This document shows positions 35,596-44,026 of a stretch of DNA of 64,000 nt, piece by piece; the stretch's first letter is position 1, and each line of letters begins with the position of its first letter. The translations under genes were made by a program, and so were the position numbers. Under the pieces are notes generated by a model. The model worked only from the letters and a program-made list of their open reading frames with translations. It searched no databases and had not been told where the DNA came from. Location of the stretch: the NCBI GenBank assembly GCA_002343075.1, contig DDRH01000010.1, positions 177,102 to 241,101 of the forward strand. The letters are read 5' to 3'. Source of the DNA: Phycisphaerales bacterium UBA2421 (GTDB lineage: Bacteria; Planctomycetota; Phycisphaerae; Tepidisphaerales; Tepidisphaeraceae).

Positions 35596-36804
35596 TCAGG
35601 TGTGATAATCCGCGTTGATCGAGACATACTCCTCGCTCATATCACACGTCCAGAGCGTGTGCGATGACTTGCCGCTGCCGCAATCGAGTCTGACGATGAC
35701 TTGCTTCGCGCCCAGCAGCTCGCTGACCGTCTCCGGATCGAACGCAGCCGGGCGGCCTTTGCGAAAAACCTCGACGCCTTGCAGCGAAAGCGTGGCGCGG
35801 TCGGGGTCGAACGGCACCCCGCACATGCCCGCGGCGCTGACGATGCGGCCCCAGTTGGGGTCGTTCCCGTGCATCGCGCATTTTACAAGTGGACTGTTGG
35901 CAATTGCCCGCGCGATCGTCTCGGCAGCGCGATCGGTCTTGCCTCGGATGACATCGATGCGGACGGTCTTGGTCGCCCCTTCGCCGTCGGCAGCGATCTG
36001 CTCGGCGAGGCTTTGGCATACCTCCGTCAGCGCGTCTGAAAATCGCCTGACTTCCGACGACGATCCGACCTTCACCCCCGACGCGCCCGATGCCAGCAGC
36101 ACCGCCGTGTCATTGGTGCTCATGTGATCATCGATGGTGACGGCGTTGAAGCTCTTGTTCACCGCTGGCATGAAAACTCGCCGCAACTGGGCGGAAGAGA
36201 TGCTTGCGTCGGTCAGCAGATAGGCCAGCATCGTCGCCTGCGGCAGCGCCAGCCGCGGGCCGATCATCCCGGCGCCTTTACAGATGCCGGTGATCGTCAC
36301 CACCTTGCCGCCAAGCTTCAGTTGCGCCGCGGCGAACTTTCTGCGTGTGTCGGTGGTGAGAATCGCGTCGTTAAAGGCTGTCGAGTGCTCGCTGGTTGTG
36401 CCGAGGTTCATCGCCGCTTCCACAATCCCCCGGCGAAGCTTCTCCATCGGGAGCGTGTGACCGATGATGCCCGTACTTCCCGGCAGCACGCGTGCCGGCG
36501 GACACCGCAGTGCCGCGCCGGCGATGCGGCACATTTCCTGTGCATCGTTCAAACCCTGCTGTCCGGTGCAGGCATTGGCGTTGCCGGAGTTAATCACCAG
36601 CCCACATAGTTTTCCGCCGGCAATGTGCTTGCGCCCGACCGCGATCGGGGCGGCAAACACCTTGTTGGTAGTAAACGCCGCTACCGCGGGGGTGGGCGCG
36701 TCGCAGGCAAGCACACCCACATCGTTAACCCGCCGCGATTTAATCCCGGAGTAAACCCCGCCGGCGCGAAAACCCCTGGGTGAAAGGAAGTGGAGTGCTT
36801 TCAT
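35596..36804 (-). CDS. argJ: Bifunctional glutamate/ornithine N-acetyltransferase ArgJ
   Basis: A 402-residue ArgJ. Typical features are INSGNANACTGQQG, the KGAGMI loop and the autocleavage threonine in ATMLAYLLTDA. Known reaction: transfer of the acetyl group from N-acetylornithine to glutamate (arginine biosynthesis); bifunctional forms also use acetyl-CoA. The precursor self-cleaves before that Thr into two chains. It stands alone on the minus strand. Mono- versus bifunctional type cannot be told here. Confidence 0.95.
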   Translation of the reverse strand: MKALHFLSPRGFRAGGVYSGIKSRRVNDVGVLACDAPTPAVAAFTTNKVFAAPIAVGRKHIAGGKLCGLVINSGNANACTGQQGLNDAQEMCRIAGAALRCPPARVLPGSTGIIGHTLPMEKLRRGIVEAAMNLGTTSEHSTAFNDAILTTDTRRKFAAAQLKLGGKVVTITGICKGAGMIGPRLALPQATMLAYLLTDASISSAQLRRVFMPAVNKSFNAVTIDDHMSTNDTAVLLASGASGVKVGSSSEVRRFSDALTEVCQSLAEQIAADGEGATKTVRIDVIRGKTDRAAETIARAIANSPLVKCAMHGNDPNWGRIVSAAGMCGVPFDPDRATLSLQGVEVFRKGRPAAFDPETVSELLGAKQVIVRLDCGSGKSSHTLWTCDMSEEYVSINADYHT

Positions 36805-36860
36805 GAACGGAAGCGTAGAAGAAACGCTCGATCTTGACTAGCTCGCTTGATTTGAACCGG

Positions 36861-37232
36861 TCATCCTGCTTTGCGGTACATGCGGACGCGCCCAGTGTCG
36901 TCTGGCGAGGGAGAGAGGCGTATGTCGATATTCTGGCCGAGCAAATTCAAGAAACGAAAAAGACGCTCTAATGAGAAATCGTTCAATCGGCCGCGCAATA
37001 GATTGGAGACCTTTGGCTGATCTACGTCGAGCCGCCGGGCGACGACCGCCTGCGTCAGGTTGGTGGCGATGATTAAATCACGAATCTGCTGGGCTAGTTT
37101 CGCCTTGATGAGAGCCGTTTCTGGGTGCGGATGCATTAAATCTTGAAACACGTTTCCACTCCCGACATGAACTCGATTGTGCTTGTTCACGGATGGGTTA
37201 CGGAGTTTGGATTTTTCGGAACGCATCTTCAT
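36861..37232 (-). CDS. HigA-like XRE antitoxin
   Basis: A 123-residue antitoxin with a C-terminal helix-turn-helix (RDLIIATNLTQAVVARRLDV, DQPKVSNLLRGRL). The N-terminal 35 residues are basic. Its 5' end overlaps the toxin gene by 35 bp, so the toxin-first order is translationally coupled; an ATG at 37,226 is an alternative start. Known: this pair type (HTH_37 with a Gp49-like toxin) is common in planctomycetes and other phyla. Confidence 0.85.
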   Translation of the reverse strand: MKMRSEKSKLRNPSVNKHNRVHVGSGNVFQDLMHPHPETALIKAKLAQQIRDLIIATNLTQAVVARRLDVDQPKVSNLLRGRLNDFSLERLFRFLNLLGQNIDIRLSPSPDDTGRVRMYRKAG

Positions 37233-37587
37233 TTTCTCGGTAATGTTGTTCGGCTGCTCGGAGTCGCCTTGTAATTAGATCAATCTCTTTTTTAGGCGTT
37301 TCGATCCCTCGCTTCGACTTTTTCTGAAACACATGCAAAACGTAGACCGCATGTGCAAAGCGAACGGTGTAAACTGCTCGATAAGTCCCCTCGGAATCAT
37401 CCGCGATGATCTCAATCACGCTGGAACCACCGAAACCACGCAACACCTTGCATGAAGGCGGGCGAAGTCCCTGCTGGGCGTAAAACAGGCCAAAGCCGAT
37501 TTCATCCCGAATCTCATCCGACATACTGCACAGGTCGTCGCGAGACGAACCGATCCACACCAAAGGCCTGATCGCTGGCTGCGCCAC
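37198..37587 (-). CDS. Gp49-like (RelE/HigB superfamily) toxin
   Basis: A 129-residue toxin of the phage-derived Gp49 (DUF891) family: IRPLVWIGSSRDDL, GFGLFYAQQGLRPPS, YRAVYTVRFAHAVYVLHVFQ and KKSKRGIETPKKEI. The start is a GTG at 37,587, required to keep the conserved N-terminus. That GTG lies 1 bp after a 20-bp palindrome and has no ribosome-binding site, so translation may be leaderless. Known role: mRNA cleavage neutralised by the neighbouring antitoxin. Confidence 0.85.
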   Translation of the reverse strand: MAQPAIRPLVWIGSSRDDLCSMSDEIRDEIGFGLFYAQQGLRPPSCKVLRGFGGSSVIEIIADDSEGTYRAVYTVRFAHAVYVLHVFQKKSKRGIETPKKEIDLITRRLRAAEQHYRENEDAFRKIQTP

Positions 37588-37588
37588 G

Positions 37589-37608
37589 TTATGCTATTAT
37601 TAGCATAA
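37589..37608 (-). promoter_or_regulatory. Palindromic operator/promoter of the toxin-antitoxin pair
   Basis: A perfect palindrome, TTATGCTA-TTAT-TAGCATAA, sits directly upstream of the toxin start. On the minus strand TTGCCG and, 17 bp later, TAATAA form plausible -35 and -10 boxes, with the -10 inside the palindrome. It fits autoregulation by the antitoxin. Confidence 0.6.
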
Positions 37609-37627
37609 GTTCGCCTGGCCGGCAAAA

Positions 37628-37653
37628 GAAAACCGAGCCGTCAGGCTCGGTTC
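37628..37653 (-). terminator. rpsI terminator
   Basis: A 9-bp stem (AACCGAGCC with GGCTCGGTT) and a 4-base loop, followed on the minus strand by TTCTTTT. It closes the rplM-rpsI operon. Confidence 0.85.
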
Positions 37654-37724
37654 TGATGAGAATATGGTTGCGGCAACGCGAACGGGCCATCGACAAGGGG
37701 GCACCACGTCGACAGCGAAAACGC

Positions 37725-38150
37725 TTACCGCTTGCTGAACTGGAACTTGCGGCGTGCGCCGCGTTGGCCGTACTTCTTGCGTTCCTTCATGCGGCTGTCG
37801 CGGGTGAGGAAGCCTGCATGGCGGAGGGCGGCTTCCAGTGTGTTGTCATACTTGGCCAGCGCACGGGCCAGGCCCAGCACCAGCGCGCCGGCCTGACCGG
37901 TCAGCCCGCCGCCGTTGGCACCGACGAAGATATCCATCTTCCCGCCGGTGTTGGTGACTTCCAGCGGGCCAAAAATCCGCTTGCGGTCGGTTTCAGTGGT
38001 GAAGTAGTCGTTGATCGATTTGCCGTTCACCTCGATCTTGCCCGACCCGACGGCGATGCGCACCCGTGCGACGGCCGATTTGCGCCTGCCGACGCCCCAG
38101 GTGTATGCGACTTTGGCTTTTGGTTCCGTTGCGGTAGCTGCTTCGCTCAT
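37725..38150 (-). CDS. rpsI: Ribosomal protein uS9
   Basis: A 141-residue S9. Typical: WGVGRRKSAVARVRI, NGGGLTGQAGALVLGLARAL and the C-terminal KKYGQRGARRKFQFSKR that reaches the ribosomal P site. It follows rplM after 136 bp, the near-universal L13-S9 pairing. A terminator lies 72 bp downstream. Confidence 0.98.
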   Translation of the reverse strand: MSEAATATEPKAKVAYTWGVGRRKSAVARVRIAVGSGKIEVNGKSINDYFTTETDRKRIFGPLEVTNTGGKMDIFVGANGGGLTGQAGALVLGLARALAKYDNTLEAALRHAGFLTRDSRMKERKKYGQRGARRKFQFSKR

Positions 38151-38171
38151 GGCGAGATTCCTTTTGCGTCC

Positions 38172-38246
38172 GTGGCCGGCGGTGTTGGTCGTCAGAGGAT
38201 CATTGGGTGATGATTAACTCAGCCCGCTGGCCACGAGCCTCTGACG
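38172..38246 (-). other. Possible pseudoknot in the rplM-rpsI spacer
   Basis: Two interleaved stems lie between the genes: 38,172-38,180 with 38,226-38,234 (8 of 9 pairs) and 38,190-38,198 with 38,238-38,246 (9 of 9). Their order, a-b-a'-b', is that of an H-type pseudoknot. It could regulate rpsI translation. The single mismatch is A-C on the transcribed minus strand. Prediction only. Confidence 0.35.
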
Positions 38247-38286
38247 ATTTATCTGATCAACTAACCTGACTAAACAGAGACTGGTG

Positions 38287-38718
38287 TTATGCCAGCTTCA
38301 ATTCCTTCGGCTGCTGGGCCGCGTGGTCGTGCTGGGCACCTTTGTAGATCTTCAGTTTGGTGAGAAAATCCTTGCCGATTCGGTTCTTGGGCAGCATGCG
38401 CTTTACCGCGAGCTGCACCACGCGCTCGGGGTGCAGCGCAAGCATGTCCTTGTAAGCATAAACCCGTCGACCGCCGGGGTGTTTGCTGTAGGTATCGTAG
38501 ATGATCTGGTCGGCCTTTTTGCCGGTGACGGTGACCTTTTCAGCATTGATAATGATGACGAAGTCGCCAGTATCGATGTGTGGGGTGTACGTCGGCTTGT
38601 TCTTGCCCTGCAGAATCATGGCGACCTTGGCAGCCAGCCGACCGAGCACCATTCCGGTGGCGTCGACGACGTGCCATTGACGCTGAACTTCAAACGGCTT
38701 GGGCAGATACGTACTCAT
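38287..38718 (-). CDS. rplM: Ribosomal protein uL13
   Basis: A 143-residue L13 with WHVVDATGMVLGRLAAKVAM, YDTYSKHPGGRR and LPKNRIGKDFLTKLKIY. It is the first gene of the L13-S9 operon and divergent from the S10 peptidase gene, with a 235-bp spacer that should hold both promoters. Confidence 0.98.
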   Translation of the reverse strand: MSTYLPKPFEVQRQWHVVDATGMVLGRLAAKVAMILQGKNKPTYTPHIDTGDFVIIINAEKVTVTGKKADQIIYDTYSKHPGGRRVYAYKDMLALHPERVVQLAVKRMLPKNRIGKDFLTKLKIYKGAQHDHAAQQPKELKLA

Positions 38719-38953
38719 AAGTGCATTCCTACAAGGCAGTTAAGTAACCAAAGGCATACCCCCGGCGCGCGGCTTACCCGGGCTGCGAGGGGGCAAGAAT
38801 CTACCGGATATGGGCGGAAAGTCAAGGATTGGCAAGAAACAGCAGCGGGGCGGTTGAGCACCGGTGAGCCTGTTGCCAAGCCGGGTGCAACAATTGTCGG
38901 CACCGGTGATGCGGTTACAAGTGAGAACCACGCATACCTGTGAGGAATTCAGC

Positions 38954-40552
38954 ATGAGCATCGTGCTTCGAACAATTGTTTTCACGCTCACCGCACTGGT
39001 TTTCGGGTCCGCCGGGCTTGCGCAGGAGGCTTCCGGCCCCGCGGGGGGTGCTGGTGTGCCCGCTGTCGAGGCGACGGCCAAGAAGTCGCCCGCATCGCAG
39101 CCGACGGATGACAAGCTTTCGGTCACCGAACATACGATCACGCTTGCTGTTGCCGGCCAACCGCTGAAGTACACCGCTACCACTGGCACCATCGCCATGA
39201 AAGATGAGTCGGGCAAACAGAAGGCCAACTTCTTCTTCACCGCGTACATCATGTCCCCTGACACCGCCGCCGCGCCGGATCAGCCCGGCGGTGAGCCTGA
39301 GGCGAGCCAGCGGCCGATTACCTTCGTATTCAACGGCGGGCCAGGCGCTTCGAGTGTGTGGCTGCATCTGGGCATCGTCGGCCCCAAACGCATCGATTTC
39401 CCCGCCGACGGCATACCCGGCGCGCCGCCTTATCGTCTGGTTGATAATCACGACACATGGCTGGCGTTCACCGATGTCGTACTCATCGATCCCGTCGGCA
39501 CCGGCTACTCGCGCCCCGCTACCGGGGAAGACGGCAAACAGTTCTGGGGCGTCGAGCAGGATGCCGCGAGCGTGAGCGACTTTATTCGCCTTTACCTCAC
39601 CCGATACCACCGCTGGACCAGCCCGAAGTTTCTCGCTGGCGAAAGCTACGGCACCACCCGCGCCGCCAAGCTGAGCGAAGTGCTCGCCGACCGGTATGGC
39701 GTCAACCTCAACGGCATCGTCCTCATTTCGACCGTCCTCAATTTCGCCACGCTCCGGCCCAGCGATAACAACGATCTGCCCTATGTGCTTTATCTGCCGA
39801 CGTACACCTACGTCGCGGCCTTTCACAACAAGCTCGCCCCCGAACTCACCGCCGACCTGCCGAAGACGCTGAAAGAGGTCGAAGCCTTTGCGATCGAGGA
39901 ATATCAAACCGCCATTCTAAAAGGCACAACGCTTTCCCGGGAAGACCGCGACGCGCTGGTTGCCAAGCTGGCGCGCTACACCGGTTTACCCGCGGCGCTC
40001 ATCGAAGCGAGCAACCTGCGTATCTCGCCGTCGTTGTTTCAGAAGAAGATTCTGCAGGATGATCGAAAAGTGATTGGACGTTTCGACGGCCGCATGACCG
40101 GCTTCGACCCCGCGCCGCTCACGGCCAGCCCGGGGTTTGATCCCAGCTATTCGGCCTACAACGGCCCATATTCAAGCACAATCAACGATTATCTCCGCCG
40201 CGAGCTGAAGTTTGAAAGCGATCTACCCTACGAAATTCTCACCGGCCGGGTGCAGCCATGGGACTACGGCCCCGCGGGCAACGGCTACCTCAACGTCGCC
40301 GACGAAATGCGCAGCGCCATGATCCGATATCCGCATATGAAAGTATTGATCGCCGAGGGCATGTTCGATTTCGCCACGCCCTATTTTGCCAGCGATTACA
40401 CCGTCAACCAACTCGATCTCAGCCCAGAACTTCGCAAAAACATCACACAAACCTATTACCCCGGCGGGCACATGATGTACCACGTCGACGCGGTGCGCGT
40501 GCAGCTAACCAAAGATGTTCGCGAGTTCTACCAAGCAGCAGTAGCGCGCTGA
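38954..40552 (+). CDS. Secreted S10 family serine carboxypeptidase
   Basis: A 532-residue peptidase. A signal peptide (VLRTIVFTLTALVFGSAGLA) is followed by a Pro/Ala-rich linker. The catalytic triad is visible: Ser in GESYGTTRAAKL, Asp in GMFDFATPY and His in GGHMMYHVD; the oxyanion loop is VFNGGPGASSVWLHLG. Known role: release of C-terminal residues from peptides, outside the cytoplasm. GAGGAA seven bases upstream supports the ATG at 38,954. Confidence 0.92.
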   Translation: MSIVLRTIVFTLTALVFGSAGLAQEASGPAGGAGVPAVEATAKKSPASQPTDDKLSVTEHTITLAVAGQPLKYTATTGTIAMKDESGKQKANFFFTAYIMSPDTAAAPDQPGGEPEASQRPITFVFNGGPGASSVWLHLGIVGPKRIDFPADGIPGAPPYRLVDNHDTWLAFTDVVLIDPVGTGYSRPATGEDGKQFWGVEQDAASVSDFIRLYLTRYHRWTSPKFLAGESYGTTRAAKLSEVLADRYGVNLNGIVLISTVLNFATLRPSDNNDLPYVLYLPTYTYVAAFHNKLAPELTADLPKTLKEVEAFAIEEYQTAILKGTTLSREDRDALVAKLARYTGLPAALIEASNLRISPSLFQKKILQDDRKVIGRFDGRMTGFDPAPLTASPGFDPSYSAYNGPYSSTINDYLRRELKFESDLPYEILTGRVQPWDYGPAGNGYLNVADEMRSAMIRYPHMKVLIAEGMFDFATPYFASDYTVNQLDLSPELRKNITQTYYPGGHMMYHVDAVRVQLTKDVREFYQAAVAR

Positions 40553-40699
40553 GCATGCCGATCAGCCTGTCGGCGAGCGGTCTGCGGGCATTGGTTAGAT
40601 CGGCACACCCTTCAGCGCCCGATAACCATCGGGCATCCCACTTTCTCCGGACGCAACGTAAGTTCAGCCTCATTTGTCAGCGTCCGATGAAACAGAGTC

Positions 40700-41974
40700 A
40701 TGCCAAATGCCGCCTACCCACACTTCCATGCGCACCGAGCGAACCCTGCAAGGGTGTTCGGGCGTGCACGCCTGCGCGTTGGTGCCGTGTTGCTCTGGAT
40801 GACGTTTACCCTGCCGCTGCTGCTGATGTTTGTCTCGCTCGCGGTCGACCTCGGGGTGATCCAGGTGGCAAAGACGCAATTGCAAACCGCGGTCGATTCG
40901 GCGGCCCGTCACGCGGCTCGCGGCGCCCTGGACGGCACTGCAATCACCCGTGCGATCAGCGCCGCGGCGCAGAATTCCGTCAATGGCGCGCCCCTCGCGC
41001 TGCTCTCGTCCGATGTGGAACTCGGCCGCTGGAATGTGAACACGCGGGCTTTTGCTCCCGCCGTGCTCTCCGGTGGGACGTGGACGATGGCCGACGGCAC
41101 CAAGATCAACGCCGTTCGCATCTCGGGCAGGCTTCACAGTTCTCGCAATACGGGCATCAAGACCCTATTCGCCAATGTGCTAAGCCCCAACAGCACTAAC
41201 ATCCTCTCAACTGTCATCGCCACGGGCGGGCCAACCGGCATGCCGCCTAGCGCGCTTCACCGCTTTAACGAATCATCAGGAAGCACTTGCGCCGACGATG
41301 CGCCCAACCCGGCTGTGCAGTCGGCATTTGTAGCCGACTCTTCCAAGACATCATGGACCGGCGGGGGGCTTCGATTCAATTCTGCCACCAAGGCCGTTAC
41401 CAGCAGCGGCGCGACCAACGTCACCGACAACCTGGCCAGCACCAACAATTTCACCGTCTTTGGCCGCATCCGCCCCACAAACTTCACGCAGACCAACGCA
41501 AGCATTGTCTCCATCGCCGCCAACGCATCCACGCGAAACTTCACCGTACGCCAGCAGGCGGGCAAGCTGGAATTCTTAATGACCACATCGACCGGCTCAA
41601 CATCGCTTCAGTCGGCCACCTTTATGACCGGCGGTACAAGCGTCCACTACGACTTTTGTGCTACCTTCGACGGAAGCACATTAAAGCTCTATACGCGGCT
41701 CAACAGTACTGGCGTCAGCGGGGTGGGAACCATGGTCTCGACAGGTGTCACGGGGAACATTGCCGGTTGGAATCGCACTTACAAGCTCGTCTACGGCAAT
41801 GAGGATACCAACGATCGGCCCTATATCGGCGAAATCCTGCACGTTGGGATCTACGACGCCGCGATGAACACCTCGCAGATCAGCGAAATGTTCGGCAACC
41901 CCGAGGGAATCACCTTCTACCCCACCGCCAGCAGCGCCTCCGGGGCCGGGGGAAGCATCATCACTGTCAAGTGA
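40700..41974 (+). CDS. TadG-like pilus/secretion protein with LamG-like C-terminal domain
   Basis: A 424-residue protein. After a basic start there is one membrane helix (WMTFTLPLLLMFVSLAVDLG) followed by QTAVDSAARHAARGAL, the pattern of TadG/DUF2134 Flp pilus proteins. Residues about 200-420 form a concanavalin/LamG-like beta domain (LASTNNFTVFGRIRPTNFTQ, then AGWNRTYKLVYGNEDTNDR). The exported part may bind a carbohydrate or surface ligand. No other tad genes are near, so it may act alone or with pili encoded elsewhere. Confidence 0.75.
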   Translation: MPNAAYPHFHAHRANPARVFGRARLRVGAVLLWMTFTLPLLLMFVSLAVDLGVIQVAKTQLQTAVDSAARHAARGALDGTAITRAISAAAQNSVNGAPLALLSSDVELGRWNVNTRAFAPAVLSGGTWTMADGTKINAVRISGRLHSSRNTGIKTLFANVLSPNSTNILSTVIATGGPTGMPPSALHRFNESSGSTCADDAPNPAVQSAFVADSSKTSWTGGGLRFNSATKAVTSSGATNVTDNLASTNNFTVFGRIRPTNFTQTNASIVSIAANASTRNFTVRQQAGKLEFLMTTSTGSTSLQSATFMTGGTSVHYDFCATFDGSTLKLYTRLNSTGVSGVGTMVSTGVTGNIAGWNRTYKLVYGNEDTNDRPYIGEILHVGIYDAAMNTSQISEMFGNPEGITFYPTASSASGAGGSIITVK

Positions 41975-42155
41975 AACCCTCCCCGACAGCCGACCATTCC
42001 ACACAGCCTTGAGCGCGGGCAGGATATAGGTTCCGCCCATCCCGAAACTGGCGCGAAGAATGAGGCCGGCGCGTCTCAAAATCGCACACGCTTATGCTCA
42101 AGACCAAGGCCGCCGGGGACTGACTTTCCGCGCTTTGCTCGCAGAATGCGCGGAA

Positions 42156-42620
42156 TCATGCGAACAGAAATCGCCTGAGCCGCGCTTCGGCATCGCGCAT
42201 CCGGGCCAGCGCCGCTGCGCCGCCGGCACCGGCGGATTCGTCAATTCGATCATCTTCATAAAGTGCCAGTGCCTTTCGGGCAAAATGCCCCGCGGCCGGT
42301 CGATCGCCCCGGCGGTCAAACTCCTCCGCCAACCGCTCAAAGAGTGAGATCATCTTCCATCGCATCGAAAAGGCATTCTGGCCGGGGTAGGCTGCCAAAA
42401 GATCGGATTCGAGCCGTTCAAGCGTCCCCTCCCGCTGATGCTCCACCGCAGCCATGCTCCACCGATCGAGAAACGCTGCCTGCTCTGCCTCCGCCTGCCT
42501 GACGGCTGCACTCTCAGAATCGCTCTGCGAAACAGGCGGTGCAACAGGCGCATAGGACGACGGCCGGAGCAGCGCCGCGCCCAGTTTCCACAGGTTCTTA
42601 ATGTCTTCCCAAAGCGGCAT
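42156..42620 (-). CDS. Hypothetical helical protein
   Basis: A 154-residue protein. The ATG at 42,620 is preferred because the preceding frame reads through the 235-bp repeat. It starts MPLWEDIKNLWKLGAALLRP, has an Ala/Glu/Gln-rich middle, and ends ALARMRDAEARLRRFLFA; a TPR-like helical fold is possible. No family recognised. Confidence 0.6.
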   Translation of the reverse strand: MPLWEDIKNLWKLGAALLRPSSYAPVAPPVSQSDSESAAVRQAEAEQAAFLDRWSMAAVEHQREGTLERLESDLLAAYPGQNAFSMRWKMISLFERLAEEFDRRGDRPAAGHFARKALALYEDDRIDESAGAGGAAALARMRDAEARLRRFLFA

Positions 42621-42632
42621 GGCATCATTATA

Positions 42633-42868
42633 GCCGCACGCCCGTAGCACGGGTTTCCAACCCGTCTCTTGCTCCCAGAATATACATAAACAATCACATA
42701 CGAGTCTTAAAGCGGCCAGCAGTGCTTTAGCCCTCCCCAAGCATGCGAACGAACGCGTCAAAGTCCGCCCCGCTGTGAAAGTGCGTCAGTCTCCCGTCGG
42801 TTCCAAACATGCTAAAATCTCCCGCGTGCCGATGTCGCGAGCCGGACGTGCCATAGGTCGGCGAGTAG
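42633..42868 (+). repeat. Left arm of a 235-bp inverted repeat
   Basis: This arm matches the reverse complement of 46,223-46,457 with scattered mismatches. A further 20-bp match lies at 42,986-43,005 (with 46,202-46,221) after a 117-bp segment (42,869-42,985) that the right arm lacks. The segment contains a small GGGTTTCCAACCC palindrome typical of planctomycete repeats. No gene is supported between 42,621 and the IS. Confidence 0.85.
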
Positions 42869-43002
42869 GAGGAGGCGAGTAATGAATGAAGTCAGTAGTG
42901 ACCCCCTATCCTCTCCGATCACACAACCCGCGACGAAGGCCGGCCGAGGAAAGCCGATATGAAGGTGAGTAAGACATGACGTGCGACAATCAACTAGCTG
43001 CG

Positions 43003-43920
43003 TCAGGCTCTGTCTCGACCCTTGATTTCGTGAACAATCATGATGTTGTGAACGAGCACTCGCAAGAGGTGTTCCTTGCGGCGGGCGATATTGGAGCGGG
43101 CGCGGAGGCTGTCGCCGAGGTTGCGTTTGAGCATGCTGTTGACCGTTTCCACCTGGGCACGCTGGCCGTAGGGTTTGTCTTTCTGCGACCCGGCGAGGAG
43201 CCGCTGCATCATCCTGCGGAAGTGTCCGGTGGGTGGCTTGTCGGTGGGTCGTCCGGCACCGGTTTTGATCAGAGACCGAATGCCAAGTTTGTTTCGCGCC
43301 AGTCGATGATTGGATTCCGAATCGTAACCTGCATCGGCCAAGACGAGGCGAATCCGAGCACGCTTACGTGCGCCTCGGACCAGCGGCCAGAAGTCGCGAC
43401 AGTCCGAGCCCATGCCGGTTCGCGGACGCGCACAGAGAATGAAATGGCTGGTGGTATCGACGCCGATGCCGAGCTTGGGCGTACGCTTTGCCGACCGCGA
43501 CCTGCGTAAATTGGCTGTTTTTGCAAGACTGCTGCTGTGATGACGGCAGCGTTGTTCGTAATGACGAGAGCGATGATGCGTGTCGTAAAGGCTGGAATCA
43601 ACCGCCAGCACCCTGCCCAAGGTCCGGTCGATGGCCATCCATCGCGTCAACAGATTCATGAGCCTATCAACGTTGCGACCGTTGAGGATCAGGTGCCAGG
43701 CGCGGCAGAGTGTATTGTGATCCGGCGTGCGAACCAAGCCGATCTCCCGCCGCCAACTGGCGCTGTCTTCCAGAAGTGCCTCGACACCCCGATAGCTGAG
43801 CTTCATCTGCTCGCGGAGCACCAGACACGCGAACAACTGCGGCAGCGTGAAGTCGTGGCGACTGACTTTGCAGGACTACGCTGGCAACACCCGCCGCGCC
43901 AGAAGAAACGCCAGACGCAT
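43003..43920 (-). pseudogene. DDE transposase with an in-frame stop at codon 15
   Basis: The gene begins with an ATG at 43,920 (MRLAFLLARRVLPA), then a TAG at 43,878-43,876, then continues in the same frame with the family sequence RHDFTLPQLFACLVLREQ. The DDE residues are in VDSSLYDTHH, LADAGYDSE and QVETVNSML. The frame passes through the terminal repeat and takes its TGA stop from flanking DNA at 43,003-43,005. It is inactive unless translation restarts downstream, for example at a TTG near 43,836. Confidence 0.85.
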
Positions 43921-44026
43921 CACCTTCCGCGGCGATTTGCAGGAGATCATCCTGTATCTTCTACATTCACCATGCACAGAGCGCTACCGCACAAGCGCCG
44001 AACTTTCACGGGGTCGAGACAGAGCC
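43006..44026. mobile_element. IS5-like insertion sequence
   Basis: About 1.02 kb bounded by 16-bp perfect terminal inverted repeats, GGCTCTGTCTCGACCC at 43,006-43,021 and its complement at 44,011-44,026. It carries one DDE transposase gene on the minus strand. The flanks do not show a clear target duplication (TCA on the left, GCA on the right). It sits exactly where an RHS gene loses its 5' part, so the insertion or a later deletion cut that gene. Confidence 0.88.

Noticed and set aside
43537..44026. The first part of a long + strand frame that continues into the RHS gene
   Set aside because: It lies antisense to the transposase inside the IS; only the part right of the terminal repeat is RHS sequence.
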